64,000 bases of DNA from Lachnospiraceae bacterium A2 (GCA_000403315.2 KE159638.1:635793-699792), one strand, 5' to 3'; counted from the first letter of the stretch, positions 1 to 9,448 are shown. Notes: generated from the sequence alone by a model not told the origin. Made by a program: numbers and translations.

Positions 1-753
1 AAGCGCAGTACATCCGAGAAAGGGACCTACCAGGTTGTAGCGGAGATTAAGAAGAACAGCACCTTGAAATACATTGACAAAACCATTTCCACGGGAAAAA
101 AATATTACTACGCCATTGAGAGCGTGGTGACGAAAAATGGCGTGCCTAATTACAGCGGCAATTCCAAGCCAGTCGCTGCAAGGAATATCAAAAGAGTGTC
201 CGTGACTTCCATGGCTACCGGGGAAAAAGGCGTGACGCTGAACTGGGCAAAGGTTGCCGGGGCGAACAGCTACCAGATTACCCGCAGCGAGGAGGCAGGA
301 GGGAAGTTCACCCAAATTGCCAATCTCAAGGGGGGCAGCAATACCTCTTTTACAGATACCAATACGTCTGTTGGGAAACGGTATTACTACAAAATCCGCG
401 CAATTAAAACCGGAAAAAACACTGGGTATGGGACCTACAGCAAGGCTTTGGAAAAATGGGTGCTGGGAGCTCCAGAGGATTTAGCTGTTATTTCAGACCA
501 GGCAGGGCAGGTAGAGTTAGCCTGGGAGAAGGTTTCCAAATCGGTAGGCTATGTAGTGTACCGCAGCACGAAACCGGGCAGCGGATATAAAAGCATTGCC
601 ACCTTGGAAGGCAGAGGGACAGTTGCCTATATAGATACCAATGTTACAGCAGGGAAAACCTACTATTATAAAGTGGCAGCCATATTGGAGTACAAGGGGG
701 AAACTGGGCCTGGCGACACTACAGAGCCGGCTGCAGTCCAGGTGGCGAATTAG
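1..753 (+). CDS. FN3-repeat surface protein, C-terminal part
   Basis: The reading frame is open from base 1 to the TAG at 751-753, so this is the 3' end of a gene that begins outside the window; any start inside it, such as the TTG at 64, is probably false. The 250 visible residues hold one partial and two full fibronectin type III-like repeats. Each has the pattern of a core Trp (LNWAKV, LAWEKV), a Y-x-(I/V)-x-R strand and a closing G-K-(R/T)-YYYK strand. The same repeat style ends the next gene, so the two are probably paralogous cell-surface or secreted proteins. No catalytic domain is visible in this part. Its function is unknown; FN3 repeats usually act as spacers or binding modules. Confidence 0.8.
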   Translation, partial: KRSTSEKGTYQVVAEIKKNSTLKYIDKTISTGKKYYYAIESVVTKNGVPNYSGNSKPVAARNIKRVSVTSMATGEKGVTLNWAKVAGANSYQITRSEEAGGKFTQIANLKGGSNTSFTDTNTSVGKRYYYKIRAIKTGKNTGYGTYSKALEKWVLGAPEDLAVISDQAGQVELAWEKVSKSVGYVVYRSTKPGSGYKSIATLEGRGTVAYIDTNVTAGKTYYYKVAAILEYKGETGPGDTTEPAAVQVAN

Positions 754-855
754 TACATGGTTAAAAACAAATTTTGTACGGCATCCAGTGCAGAATGATT
801 GGAAATATCTGGGGATATGCCGATAAATTATGTGCAGAAAAGGAGAAAATGGAAT

Positions 856-3702
856 ATGAAGTTAAAAAAAGGCAGGAAAATTGCAGCCATTCTATTGGCG
901 GCAGCAATCGTTTCCGCTGATTTCCACGGCGCTGGCAGCCTTGCTTATGCCAGCCAGCAGGAAAGCCAAAGGGAAGAAGCGGAATATGCCAGGACTGCGG
1001 AAGGCATAGAAAGAACCCGGGGGGAAGAAGCTGGGGAACCAGAGGGCACAGAAGCCCAAGGGGAGGAAGCCGGAACTGCGGAAGGCGCAGAGAAAACCCA
1101 GGGGGAAGAAGCTGGGACTGCGGAAGGCACAGAACCCCAAGATGAAAGAAACGGCAGCCTGGAAAGTATAAAAGAAGAAAAAGAGGGCACACAGGAAAAA
1201 GCGCTCCCAGAAGGTACAGAGCCGTTGTTCCTTCAGGAAGCCGATGAAAAAGGGGCTGGCGCCACAGAAGGACTGACGGAAACACAGGCATTTGATTTTT
1301 CCCAGGCAGAAGCAGCCTTTGCAGGGCTGTTAAAGGAATACGATATGTACGGGGTTCTGGCAAATGATGTGGAATTTCCAATTTATCAGGAGCCATCCCA
1401 GGAAGCCGTAGCAATAAATTCCCTTACCAGCGGCTCACAGGTCAAACTGGAAGGCGTAGTGTGGAATGAAACAGGCCTTTGGTTCCAGATTGGTTTTGCT
1501 TCTAATGATATAGCGTACAGCGGTTATATCCAGAGCGAGTATGTGGTGACGGCAGACAGCAGGCTGGAGGAATGGAAAGCCCAGTACCTGCCGGACTATG
1601 CAGTGGGGACGTTAAGCAGGGGCGCCGCCCGGGGCGCAACGCAGGTTTCTGCTTTCCCCAGCAGCTACCAGTCCTTCATCCAGAAATTGATCCAGGCACA
1701 TCCAAACTGGACATTTGTCCCTATGAATACAGGGCTGGAATGGGCGGACGTGCTGGCGGCTGAGATGAAAAATGGCGTCAACTTAGTGGAAACTTACCAG
1801 CCGGATACATGGAAATCCACAGCCCCAGAAGATTATAATATGGAAACTGGGGAATGGGTAATTAAGAACGGGACGAACTGGGTGCAGGCGTCCGAGTCCA
1901 TTGTCAAGTATTTTTTGGATCCCAGGAACTTTCTGCAGGAAGAATATGTGTTCCAGTTTGAGCAGCTTGTCTATGGGGACCACCATACCGAAGATGGCGT
2001 GGAAAAAATCTTAAGCGGCACATTTATGTCCCATAAGAAACTGGAAGACGGTTCCGAAGGCGGGATTACTTATGCACAGGCATTTATGAAGATTGGCAAG
2101 GATTTGAAAGTAAGCCCTTATTTCCTTGCAAGCCGTGTGCGCCAGGAGCAAGGGGTGTCTGGGACTTCCTCCCTGATTTCCGGCACTTATCCCGGGTATG
2201 AAGGGTATTATAATTATTTTAACCGGCGGGCGACTGGGATCGGGGAAGAAGTGATCCGGAGCGGCCTGCAGGAAGCCAAGGACAATGGCTGGGATACCCG
2301 TTATAAGGCGCTGGAAGGCGGCGCGAAGTCGGTATCTTCTGATTATATTTTCAAAGGGCAGGACACCTTGTATCTGCAGAAATTTGATGTAGACCCTTCT
2401 TATAACGGGCTGTACTGGCATCAGTATATGCAGAACCTCTTAGGGCCGTACAGCGAGGGCAAGAGCGTGCGGAAAGGCTATGAGGAAATGGGGATCCTCA
2501 ATAACGGCTTTGTGTTTAAGGTCCCGGTGTACAACAATATGCCAGGTTCCCCATGCCCGAAGCCGGAAGAAGGTTTAAACGCGCCAACCGTAACTGCCCA
2601 AAAAAATGGATATGTTTCCGCGAAGCTGTCATGGAATGAGGTGGCTGCAGCCCAAGGCTACCAGATTTACCGTGCAGAAGGGGAAGACGGCACATTTACA
2701 AGGATAAAATCCACAAACGCAGCCACACGGTCCTTTGAGGATACAACCATTGTGCCCGGGAAATTGTACCGGTACAAGGTGCGCGCTTACATGAAATTAA
2801 GCAGCGGGAATAAATATTCCTCCTATTCCTCAATAAAAACCCTTGATTTTACCGTCCCAGCTACTACATGGAATACGTTTAAAATCAAGAACTACAAGAC
2901 CATAGAATTATCTTGGGGAAAGAAATCGGTGGATGGCTACAAGATTTACCGGAAAACCGGGACAGGCAAATACACCTGTATCCAGACCATAAAAGATAAA
3001 TCGACGGTTAGCTTCAAAGATACTGCGGTAAAGCCTAAAAATACCTACACCTACCGGATCCGGGGCTATGTTTCTGTAAATGGGAAGAATTATTATTCCA
3101 AATATACCTCGGTGAATACGGCAGAGCTTAAGATGGCAAAGCCACAACTGAAAAAGGCATACGTTTCCGGCGGCAAGAAAATAAAGGTGACCTGGAAACG
3201 CGATTCCAAGGCTGACGGCTATTACATTTACCGGGCTACCTCCAAAAAGGGAACCTACAAGAAGGTAAAGACCATTACCAAAAATAAAACGGTAAGCTGG
3301 TCCGACACCAGCATCAAGACAGGAAAAACTTACTATTATAAAATACGTTCTTTTGTGAAAGCGTCCACGGGGACGAAATCCTCCAGTTATTCCACTGTTT
3401 TCAGCGTAAAAACAGCCCTGAAAACACCGGCAGTGACTTCCGTTACCGCTTCCAAAGGAAAGGTAAAGCTGAAATGGAAGAAGGACAGCAATGCAGCAGG
3501 CTACAAAATTTACCGGGCTACCTCCAAAAATGGCAAATACAAGGTGGTAAAGAAGCTTACGAAAAACTCCACCCTCTCATGGACGGATAAAACGGTAAAA
3601 ACCGGGAAAAAATATTACTATAAAATAAGGGCTTATTCCATTAACCAGGGGCAGGAAAAACATTCCTCATATTCCCCCAGAAAAGGCATAAAAGCGAAAT
3701 AG
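856..3702 (+). CDS. Secreted glucosaminidase with SH3-like and FN3 repeats
   Basis: This is a predicted secreted peptidoglycan hydrolase of 948 residues. The ATG at 856 follows AGGAG by 10 bases and begins a signal peptide (KLKKGRK, hydrophobic stretch, cleavage near AYA). An upstream in-frame start at 799 would hide that signal. Residues about 35-115 are an E/G/A-rich linker built of near-identical GEEAGTAEG units. An SH3-like region lies at about 161-232. The glucosaminidase domain covers about 265-560, with a candidate catalytic Glu in RVRQEQG near residue 431 and the family motif YPGYEGYYNYFN. Four FN3-like repeats fill about 573-948. It probably cleaves the glycan backbone in cell separation or wall turnover. 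The hydrolase family is clear; its exact bond specificity is inferred. Confidence 0.88.
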   Translation: MKLKKGRKIAAILLAAAIVSADFHGAGSLAYASQQESQREEAEYARTAEGIERTRGEEAGEPEGTEAQGEEAGTAEGAEKTQGEEAGTAEGTEPQDERNGSLESIKEEKEGTQEKALPEGTEPLFLQEADEKGAGATEGLTETQAFDFSQAEAAFAGLLKEYDMYGVLANDVEFPIYQEPSQEAVAINSLTSGSQVKLEGVVWNETGLWFQIGFASNDIAYSGYIQSEYVVTADSRLEEWKAQYLPDYAVGTLSRGAARGATQVSAFPSSYQSFIQKLIQAHPNWTFVPMNTGLEWADVLAAEMKNGVNLVETYQPDTWKSTAPEDYNMETGEWVIKNGTNWVQASESIVKYFLDPRNFLQEEYVFQFEQLVYGDHHTEDGVEKILSGTFMSHKKLEDGSEGGITYAQAFMKIGKDLKVSPYFLASRVRQEQGVSGTSSLISGTYPGYEGYYNYFNRRATGIGEEVIRSGLQEAKDNGWDTRYKALEGGAKSVSSDYIFKGQDTLYLQKFDVDPSYNGLYWHQYMQNLLGPYSEGKSVRKGYEEMGILNNGFVFKVPVYNNMPGSPCPKPEEGLNAPTVTAQKNGYVSAKLSWNEVAAAQGYQIYRAEGEDGTFTRIKSTNAATRSFEDTTIVPGKLYRYKVRAYMKLSSGNKYSSYSSIKTLDFTVPATTWNTFKIKNYKTIELSWGKKSVDGYKIYRKTGTGKYTCIQTIKDKSTVSFKDTAVKPKNTYTYRIRGYVSVNGKNYYSKYTSVNTAELKMAKPQLKKAYVSGGKKIKVTWKRDSKADGYYIYRATSKKGTYKKVKTITKNKTVSWSDTSIKTGKTYYYKIRSFVKASTGTKSSSYSTVFSVKTALKTPAVTSVTASKGKVKLKWKKDSNAAGYKIYRATSKNGKYKVVKKLTKNSTLSWTDKTVKTGKKYYYKIRAYSINQGQEKHSSYSPRKGIKAK

Positions 3703-3728
3703 CCCAGGCAGGGTTCTTTTCCAATGCA

Positions 3729-3781
3729 GGATATTTTATCTGTGCCAGTGCATCTTCCAGATGCTGGCTGGCAAAATATCC
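3729..3781. repeat. 53-bp intergenic hairpin
   Basis: Nested inverted repeat between the glucosaminidase and the first glycosyltransferase. Outer arms are GGATATTTT and AAAATATCC, middle arms TGCCAG and CTGGCA, inner arms GCATCT and AGATGC around a 3-base loop. It lacks a T-run directly after the stem, so it is not a classic terminator, although it may still act as one or stabilise an mRNA end. Confidence 0.55.
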
Positions 3782-3865
3782 AGGCGTGGGGAAGGACCCT
3801 GTAATAGTAGTGACGAACAGACTGCTTTCCAATACAATGGAGGATGCATATAGGAAGGAACCCAC

Positions 3866-5761
3866 ATGAAAATTACACCTTACAAGATAAAAAAGGGAAT
3901 CCGCTATTTCAAACATTACGGCGCCAAAGCTTTTTTTAACCGCCTGCGGGACAAGATGGAGCCAGAGCAGGTTCCGTATGCCCCATGGTTTGAGCGCCAT
4001 AAGCCAACGCAGGAGGAACTGGAACGCCAGAGGAAACAAAGCAGGAAGCTTGCGGTGCAGCCCTTAGTCAGCATTGTAGCCCCCTGCTACAAGACACCGG
4101 AGAAATACCTGTTGGAAATGATGGATTCTGTCCGTGCCCAGACTTATGGGAACTGGCAGCTATGCTTAATGGACGCAACCCCCACCGGGGAGGTGGAAGG
4201 CTGCGTCCGCAGTTATTGTGAAAAATATCAGGAGAAGCGGATTCTCTACCGCCATCTGGAGCAGAATTTAGGCATTTCCGGCAATACAAACCAGGGCTTA
4301 AAAGCAGCCCAGGGGGATTGGGTAGGTTTTTTGGACCATGACGATTTGCTTGCCCCGGAAGCCTTGTATGAAGTAGCGTTGCTGGCAAACCGGGAACCGG
4401 AAATGGAAGTGATTTACTCAGACGAGGATCAGGTGGAGCAGGAGCGGCAGGGGCTAAAGCACAAAAAACCCCATTTTAAGCCAGATTTCAGCCCGGATTT
4501 ATTGTGTTCCAATAATTATATCACCCATTTTCTGTGTGTAAAACGAAATGTTTTGGAGCAGGCTGGCGGGTTCCGGGAGGAATTTGACGGGGCCCAGGAC
4601 TATGACTTTATTTTGCGCTGTACGGAAATTGCAAAAATAACAGGGCATATCCCCAAAGTGCTTTACCACTGGCGTGTCCACAGCAATTCCACTGCAGACA
4701 ACCCCTTAAGCAAAACGTATGCTTATGAGGCAGGGCAGCGGGCGGTGCAGGAGCATCTGGCACGGACAGGGAGGAAGGGCAAAGCCGTCCAGCTTCCCCA
4801 TTTTGGGTTTTACCGGGTAAAATATGAGGTGGAAGGGGAACCCCTTGTTTCCATACTGATTCCCAATAAGGACCAGTCCCCCATGCTCCGCCGCTGCCTG
4901 GATTCTATCCAGAAATCCACCTACAGGAACTATGAGGTCATTATTATTGAAAATAACAGCGTGGAACCGGAAACCTTCGCTTATTATCAGGAACTTCTTG
5001 GGGAAAATCCCCTTTGCGGCAGCCAAAAGGAATGGGCCTGCCAGGGGGCAGCTATTATGGAAAAAAGAAGGGCCTGCCAGGGGCAATCCCTGCTTCCCGG
5101 CGGCCAGCGTGTCCAGATAGCAGTCTGGGAGGAAGGCTTCAATTATTCTGCAATCAATAATTTCGGCGCATCCTTTGCCAAGGGCAGTTACTATATTCTT
5201 TTGAACAATGACATAGAAATTATTACGCCCTGCTGGATGGAAGAATTCCTTGGCAACTGCCAGCGGCCAGAGGTAGGCATCGTAGGCGCCCGCCTGTACT
5301 ACCCTGACAATACGGTCCAGCACGCCGGGATAGTGGTAGGCATAGACGGCATTGCCGCCAACATGTTCCCGGGGCTAAGGCGCGGGCAGGAAGGGTATTA
5401 CCATAAAGCAGCCATCCAGCTTAATTACAGCGCTGTAACGGCAGCCTGTATGATGGTTTCCAGGGAACTCTACGAGGAACTCCACGGCTTAGAGGAACAA
5501 CTGTCCGTAGCTTTCAACGACTTGGATTTCTGCCTGCGGGCAGTTGCAGCAGGCTATTTGGTGGTATACAATCCCTTTGTGGAAGCCTACCATTACGAAT
5601 CTAAGACCCGGGGGGAAGAAGATACCCAGGAAAAAGTGCGCAGGTTTGGCGAGGAAATCGAATTTATACGCACCCGATGGATCACCCTCCTGAAAAAGGG
5701 GGATCCTTATTACAATCCTAATTTTTCCTTAAAAAAATGCAACTATGCCTTAAAGCCATAG
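3866..5761 (+). CDS. Two-domain family 2 glycosyltransferase
   Basis: A cytosolic GT-A fold glycosyltransferase of 631 residues with two GT2 domains, as in rhamnosyltransferase-like enzymes of capsule and O-antigen loci. Domain 1 starts near residue 68 (VSIVAPCYK) and carries DHDD near 157, the metal and sugar-nucleotide site. Domain 2 starts near 328 (VSILIPNKD) and carries NND near 447. Between the second-domain strand EVIIIENNS and the NNFG helix sit roughly 25-35 extra residues compared with the usual family, containing a duplicated ACQG motif. AGGAAGG precedes the ATG. It heads the exopolysaccharide group. The donor and acceptor sugars cannot be read from sequence. Confidence 0.85.
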   Translation: MKITPYKIKKGIRYFKHYGAKAFFNRLRDKMEPEQVPYAPWFERHKPTQEELERQRKQSRKLAVQPLVSIVAPCYKTPEKYLLEMMDSVRAQTYGNWQLCLMDATPTGEVEGCVRSYCEKYQEKRILYRHLEQNLGISGNTNQGLKAAQGDWVGFLDHDDLLAPEALYEVALLANREPEMEVIYSDEDQVEQERQGLKHKKPHFKPDFSPDLLCSNNYITHFLCVKRNVLEQAGGFREEFDGAQDYDFILRCTEIAKITGHIPKVLYHWRVHSNSTADNPLSKTYAYEAGQRAVQEHLARTGRKGKAVQLPHFGFYRVKYEVEGEPLVSILIPNKDQSPMLRRCLDSIQKSTYRNYEVIIIENNSVEPETFAYYQELLGENPLCGSQKEWACQGAAIMEKRRACQGQSLLPGGQRVQIAVWEEGFNYSAINNFGASFAKGSYYILLNNDIEIITPCWMEEFLGNCQRPEVGIVGARLYYPDNTVQHAGIVVGIDGIAANMFPGLRRGQEGYYHKAAIQLNYSAVTAACMMVSRELYEELHGLEEQLSVAFNDLDFCLRAVAAGYLVVYNPFVEAYHYESKTRGEEDTQEKVRRFGEEIEFIRTRWITLLKKGDPYYNPNFSLKKCNYALKP

Positions 5762-6029
5762 GGCGGGGATTGGCGGCTGATGGCGCCCAGGGCTGCAAGG
5801 CAGGAGCAACGGTGCTGCAGAAAAGCACAGCATCTCCGCTTCCCTATAAAATTGAAAACTAAAAACCAGATAAAAATATTAAATATAGATATAATAAGCA
5901 ATATAGATAGCGTAATTTTAGGGGATAGAGAAATGCCAAAACACATCCAACAAAAACGGGCAATCCGGTGGCTTCAGATTGCATGGGGCGGGGAGTTATC
6001 CCCTAAATATTTTGCCCCTACTCTCCCAC

Positions 6030-6058
6030 TTGCCCTTTTCCAAATTCAATGCTACAAT
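6030..6058 (+). promoter_or_regulatory. Candidate sigma-A promoter
   Basis: TTGCCC at 6030-6035 and TACAAT at 6053-6058 are separated by 17 bases. They lie about 40 bases before the start of the small zinc-ribbon gene at 6101. The rest of the 340-base gap after the glycosyltransferase is AT-rich and shows no convincing gene. Confidence 0.5.
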
Positions 6059-6100
6059 AGAGTGAATCAAAATTACAAGGTTGGATGTGAGAATAAACAT

Positions 6101-6301
6101 ATGATGAAAGTATTTATCTGCCCAGAATGCGGCAGCATTACAACTGTATCCCGGAGGAAAGAAATCTATTGCCACAAGTGCGGCGGAACCAAAATGCTCC
6201 CTTCCAAGCTGACATTTTCACAATACAGCGAAATGGACGAGCAGCAGAGGAAGGATTATTCAGAAAGCTGGCTGTACATACGGAATAAAACGAAAAATTA
6301 A
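6101..6301 (+). CDS. Small zinc-ribbon protein
   Basis: A 66-residue protein with two CxxC knuckles, CPECG and CHKCG, separated by 17 residues, a typical zinc ribbon. The frame stays open upstream to 5780, but that part is of low complexity, contains the promoter and lacks a good ribosome-binding site, so I start at the paired ATG ATG at 6101/6104. The C-terminal half is charged with no further motif. It sits just before the priming glycosyltransferase gene, but no functional link can be shown. The ribosome-binding site is weak, so expression is uncertain. Confidence 0.6.
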   Translation: MMKVFICPECGSITTVSRRKEIYCHKCGGTKMLPSKLTFSQYSEMDEQQRKDYSESWLYIRNKTKN

Positions 6302-6404
6302 CGTTACATCATAAATTAATGAAAATTTAAGATATTTTCCATTGTTTTCCCATGGGGAAATCATGTATGATGGATCCGTAGAACTACTTAGGGGACAGAA
6401 GATT

Positions 6405-7820
6405 ATGTATAAGAAAGAGAAAAAGAGCTGGGTAAAGCATCTGGATTTCTTGATTTTAGACATTATATGCTTGGAAGCGGCCTTTTATGGCTCCTGCCTC
6501 ATCCGGCTGGGGGATATCAGGAAACTGCCGATGCTGCTGGATTATTATAACAGGCTGGCGGTGGTGCTGCTGCTGGTGGATATCTGCATCGTATTCTTTT
6601 TTGAAGCGTATACGGGAATCCTGCGGAGGAACCGGGTACAGGAACTAAAGGTTGTGATAGGGCATTGCAGCCTGGTGTTTGCATTTATTACGGTTTACCT
6701 TTGGGCGACGAAACAGTCTGAAATTTATTCGCGGCAGATTATTTTTGTATTTTGGTGCATTGCGGTAGTAGTGGAATATTTTTCCAGATGTTTGTGGAAA
6801 ATTTATATCCGCCAGCGCATGATACGGGGAAAGAAATTTTCCCAATTGCTGGTAGTGACGGAAGAACGGTATGCAGAGGAATGTGTGTATGATTTCCAGC
6901 ATGACAGGTATAAAGAATTTGAAGTGGCGGGCGTGGTGATTGTGGATGCGGACCGGATTGGGGATGAAATCTGCGGCGTCCCGGTGGTGGCTTCTGCGGA
7001 CAGTTTTTTGGAATATGCCCGAATCAATGTAGTGGACGAGATATTTATTAACGGAAATACAAGGGAGAGCAGCGAAGCATTGGCAAATGAGCTGCTGGAA
7101 CTGGGGCTGACAGTGCATTTCAACCTTGTGCGGGAATCCCAGCTTATGCCCAATAAAATGGTAGAGCGGTGCGGGAAGTACATGGTGCTGACTACCAGCA
7201 TGAAAATTGCAACCACAAGGCAGGTATTCATCAAGCGGTGCATGGATATTTTTGGAAGCCTGGTTGGGATGCTTCTGGCAGGGATTGCCTTCCTGGTGTT
7301 TGCGCCCGTCATTAAGGTGCAGTCCCCAGGGCCGATTTTTTATGAGCAGACCAGAATCGGGAAAAATGGCAGGCGTTTTAAATTTTACAAATTCCGTACC
7401 ATGGTGGTAGGGGCGGACAGGATGCAGCAAGATTTGATGGAGCAGAATGAAATGGACGGGCTGATGTTTAAAATGGAGAACGACCCAAGGATTTTTGGCA
7501 TCGGCCGGTTTATGAGGAAATTTTCCATTGATGAGCTTCCGCAATTCTGGAATGTACTGAAAGGGGATATGAGCCTGGTTGGGACAAGGCCCCCTACGGA
7601 GGAAGAATTTGAACAATATGAGCTCCACCACAAAGCAAGGCTGGGCATCCGGCCGGGGCTGACTGGGATGTGGCAGGTCAGCGGAAGGAGCGATATTAAA
7701 AATTTTGAGGAGATTGTAGCACTGGATACCCAATATATTTCCAACTGGTCGCTGGGGATGGACATTCGGATTTTATTCCGTACGATCTGGGTGGTGCTGG
7801 CAGGTAAAGGTTCGTCATGA
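6405..7820 (+). CDS. Polyprenyl glycosylphosphotransferase (exopolysaccharide priming)
   Basis: A membrane enzyme of 471 residues that transfers a sugar phosphate from a UDP-sugar to undecaprenyl phosphate, the first step of exopolysaccharide assembly. The N-terminal 130 residues hold about four membrane segments. A Rossmann-like middle region follows, then the bacterial sugar transferase domain from about residue 275, with KRCMDIFGSLVG, the PGPIFYEQTRIGKNGRRF segment, KFRTM, DELPQFWNVLKGDMSLVGTR and RPGLTG. AGGGGA lies 9 bases before the ATG at 6405; the longer frame from 6342 lacks such a site. The gene overlaps the next one by 4 bases (ATGA), so translation is probably coupled. The sugar specificity (glucose, galactose or another) is unknown. 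Confidence 0.9.
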   Translation: MYKKEKKSWVKHLDFLILDIICLEAAFYGSCLIRLGDIRKLPMLLDYYNRLAVVLLLVDICIVFFFEAYTGILRRNRVQELKVVIGHCSLVFAFITVYLWATKQSEIYSRQIIFVFWCIAVVVEYFSRCLWKIYIRQRMIRGKKFSQLLVVTEERYAEECVYDFQHDRYKEFEVAGVVIVDADRIGDEICGVPVVASADSFLEYARINVVDEIFINGNTRESSEALANELLELGLTVHFNLVRESQLMPNKMVERCGKYMVLTTSMKIATTRQVFIKRCMDIFGSLVGMLLAGIAFLVFAPVIKVQSPGPIFYEQTRIGKNGRRFKFYKFRTMVVGADRMQQDLMEQNEMDGLMFKMENDPRIFGIGRFMRKFSIDELPQFWNVLKGDMSLVGTRPPTEEEFEQYELHHKARLGIRPGLTGMWQVSGRSDIKNFEEIVALDTQYISNWSLGMDIRILFRTIWVVLAGKGSS

Positions 7821-8581
7821 CAGAGATTTCAATTACAATTGTTGCATATAATGATGAGGATGATGTAAGGGCTGCGGTATGTTCCATTCTGGAATGTACC
7901 GCTGCCGCTGTTTCTAAGAGGCTGTATATTGTGGATAACAGCAGCCAGAAAAATGGGCTGCGGGCGTTGGGGGAGGAATACCCGGAAGTGGAGTACCTTG
8001 CCCCGGGCAGGAACCTGGGCTTTGGGGGCGGGCACAATTATGTGCTGCCAAGGCTGGATTCTGAGTTCCACGCCATTGTGAACCCGGACATTCTGCTGAC
8101 AGAGGACAGTTTTTCCGTGCTGCTGGATTTTATGCGGGAGCAGGGAGCAGGGATGGCGGTTCCCAGGCTGTCGGATGGGAGTGGGAACTTACAGGCGGTT
8201 TACCGGCGGGAACTGACGGTGATGGACATGGGAATCCGCATGTTCCTGCCTTCCCGTTTTAAAAAGCGGCAGGCATACCATACCATGCAGGAGATGGATT
8301 ATGGGAAACCTTTCCCGGTGCCTTTTGCCCAGGGCAGCTTTTTGGTTATCCGCACGGAACTGTTCCGGGAGCTGGGCGGGTTTGACAAACGCTATTTTAT
8401 GTATATGGAAGATGCGGACCTGTGCAGGCAGGTGAACCAGAGGAGCAGCCTTTGGTACTGCCCTTATACAACTGTGATCCATAAATGGGAGCGCGGGTCC
8501 CATAAGGACAGGAAGCTGAGGAACATGCATATTGCATCCATGGTACGGTATTTCCAGAAATGGGGGTGGAAGTTATGGTAA
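7817..8581 (+). CDS. Family 2 glycosyltransferase
   Basis: A 254-residue GT2 enzyme of the rhamnosyltransferase-like group. It begins with ISITIVAYNDEDDV, carries VNPDILLT in the place of the DxD site, and has the acceptor-side FMYMEDADLC motif. It has no membrane segment. It starts inside the stop of the priming transferase (ATGA) and overlaps the following glycosyltransferase, so the three genes form one tightly coupled unit. It probably adds the second or third sugar of the repeating unit; the linkage cannot be deduced. Confidence 0.87.
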   Translation: MTEISITIVAYNDEDDVRAAVCSILECTAAAVSKRLYIVDNSSQKNGLRALGEEYPEVEYLAPGRNLGFGGGHNYVLPRLDSEFHAIVNPDILLTEDSFSVLLDFMREQGAGMAVPRLSDGSGNLQAVYRRELTVMDMGIRMFLPSRFKKRQAYHTMQEMDYGKPFPVPFAQGSFLVIRTELFRELGGFDKRYFMYMEDADLCRQVNQRSSLWYCPYTTVIHKWERGSHKDRKLRNMHIASMVRYFQKWGWKLW

Positions 8582-9423
8582 GGAAAACCCGTATTTCCGT
8601 GGCGATGGTTTCTTATAATGGGGGGCAGTATATTGGGGAGCAGATCGCGTCTATCCTGCCCCAGCTTGGGGAGCAGGATGAACTGGTGGTTTCTGATGAC
8701 GGATCCGCCGACCAGACCCTTGGCATTATCCGGGAATACCAGAGGCAGGATGCCCGCGTCCGTTTAGTGGAAGGGCCGGGGAAGGGGATTAAGAAAAATG
8801 TGGAGCATGCCTTAAGGCATACGGAAGGGGACTATATTTTCCTTGCAGACCAGGACGATATCTGGATGCCGGATAAGGTAAAGCAGGTCATGGAAGCGTT
8901 TAGGAGGCAGAAAGCCATGGTAGTTATCCATGACGCCGCTGTTTTTCAGGAAGGATCCCCCAAGGAAGGACTTTCCGGCAGCGGCGGCAGCCATGCAGGG
9001 GCAGGCAGTCCCGTGCCAGAAGCCGGAAGCGGCTGCCAGATCACCATGGAATCTTTCTTCCAATACCGGGGCTCGGGGCCGGGCGTTTTCAAAAATATGC
9101 TGAAAAACAGCTATATCGGGTGCTGTATGGCTTTCCGGCGGGAACTCCTCCCGGCAGTCCTCCCAATTCCCGGAAAGATTGAAATGCACGACCAGTGGAT
9201 TGGGGTTTTAGGGGATTACGTTGCTGGAAAATCCTGTTTTTTGCAAAAAAAGCTGTTATTATACCGCAGGCATGGAGAGAATAATTCCAGCATGGAACAC
9301 TATGGAATTGGTAAAATGTTACGAAACCGTATCGTTTTTTTCGGTTATTTTTTTGTCAGAATTCTACAGTTTCAACAGAAAAAGCAAAGGTTTTTTGGAA
9401 ATTTCAAGAAAAATAACGGTTGA
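8575..9423 (+). CDS. Family 2 glycosyltransferase
   Basis: A 282-residue GT2 enzyme. ISVAMVSYNGGQYIGEQI and VVSDDGSADQT are the nucleotide-binding strands, and LADQDDIWMPDKV holds the acidic metal site. A Gly/Ser-rich insertion (SGSGGSHAGAGS) lies near residue 135. I prefer the ATG at 8575, which follows GGGGGTGG and overlaps the preceding stop by 7 bases; the ATG at 8560 has no ribosome-binding site. It probably extends the same lipid-linked oligosaccharide as its neighbours. No flippase or polymerase gene is present in the window, so either the pathway relies on genes elsewhere or the locus is reduced. Confidence 0.87.
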   Translation: MVRKTRISVAMVSYNGGQYIGEQIASILPQLGEQDELVVSDDGSADQTLGIIREYQRQDARVRLVEGPGKGIKKNVEHALRHTEGDYIFLADQDDIWMPDKVKQVMEAFRRQKAMVVIHDAAVFQEGSPKEGLSGSGGSHAGAGSPVPEAGSGCQITMESFFQYRGSGPGVFKNMLKNSYIGCCMAFRRELLPAVLPIPGKIEMHDQWIGVLGDYVAGKSCFLQKKLLLYRRHGENNSSMEHYGIGKMLRNRIVFFGYFFVRILQFQQKKQRFFGNFKKNNG

Positions 9424-9448
9424 TAAATGGCCTGAAATATTATAATAT
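9420..9448 (+). promoter_or_regulatory. Candidate promoter of the LCP gene
   Basis: TTGATA (9420-9425) and TAATAT (9443-9448) are 17 bases apart, in an AT-rich stretch overlapping the end of the preceding glycosyltransferase and about 80 bases before the LCP start codon. Confidence 0.4.

Noticed and set aside
761-1414. 217-codon minus-strand frame opposite the Glu-rich linker of the glucosaminidase
   Set aside because: The Leu/Pro-rich translation is the mirror of the GAA/GAG-rich repeat; no start signal.
2560-3702. CRISPR or tandem DNA repeat array
   Set aside because: The repeats are protein-level FN3 modules with diverged DNA and no constant spacer length.
5780-6100. N-terminal extension of the small zinc-ribbon protein
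   Set aside because: No family signal, atypical composition, and a good promoter lies inside it at 6030-6058.
6645-7733. 362-codon frame on the minus strand opposite the priming glycosyltransferase
   Set aside because: It is rich in His, Pro and Gln, has no ribosome-binding site or motif, and lies wholly opposite a gene with clear family motifs.
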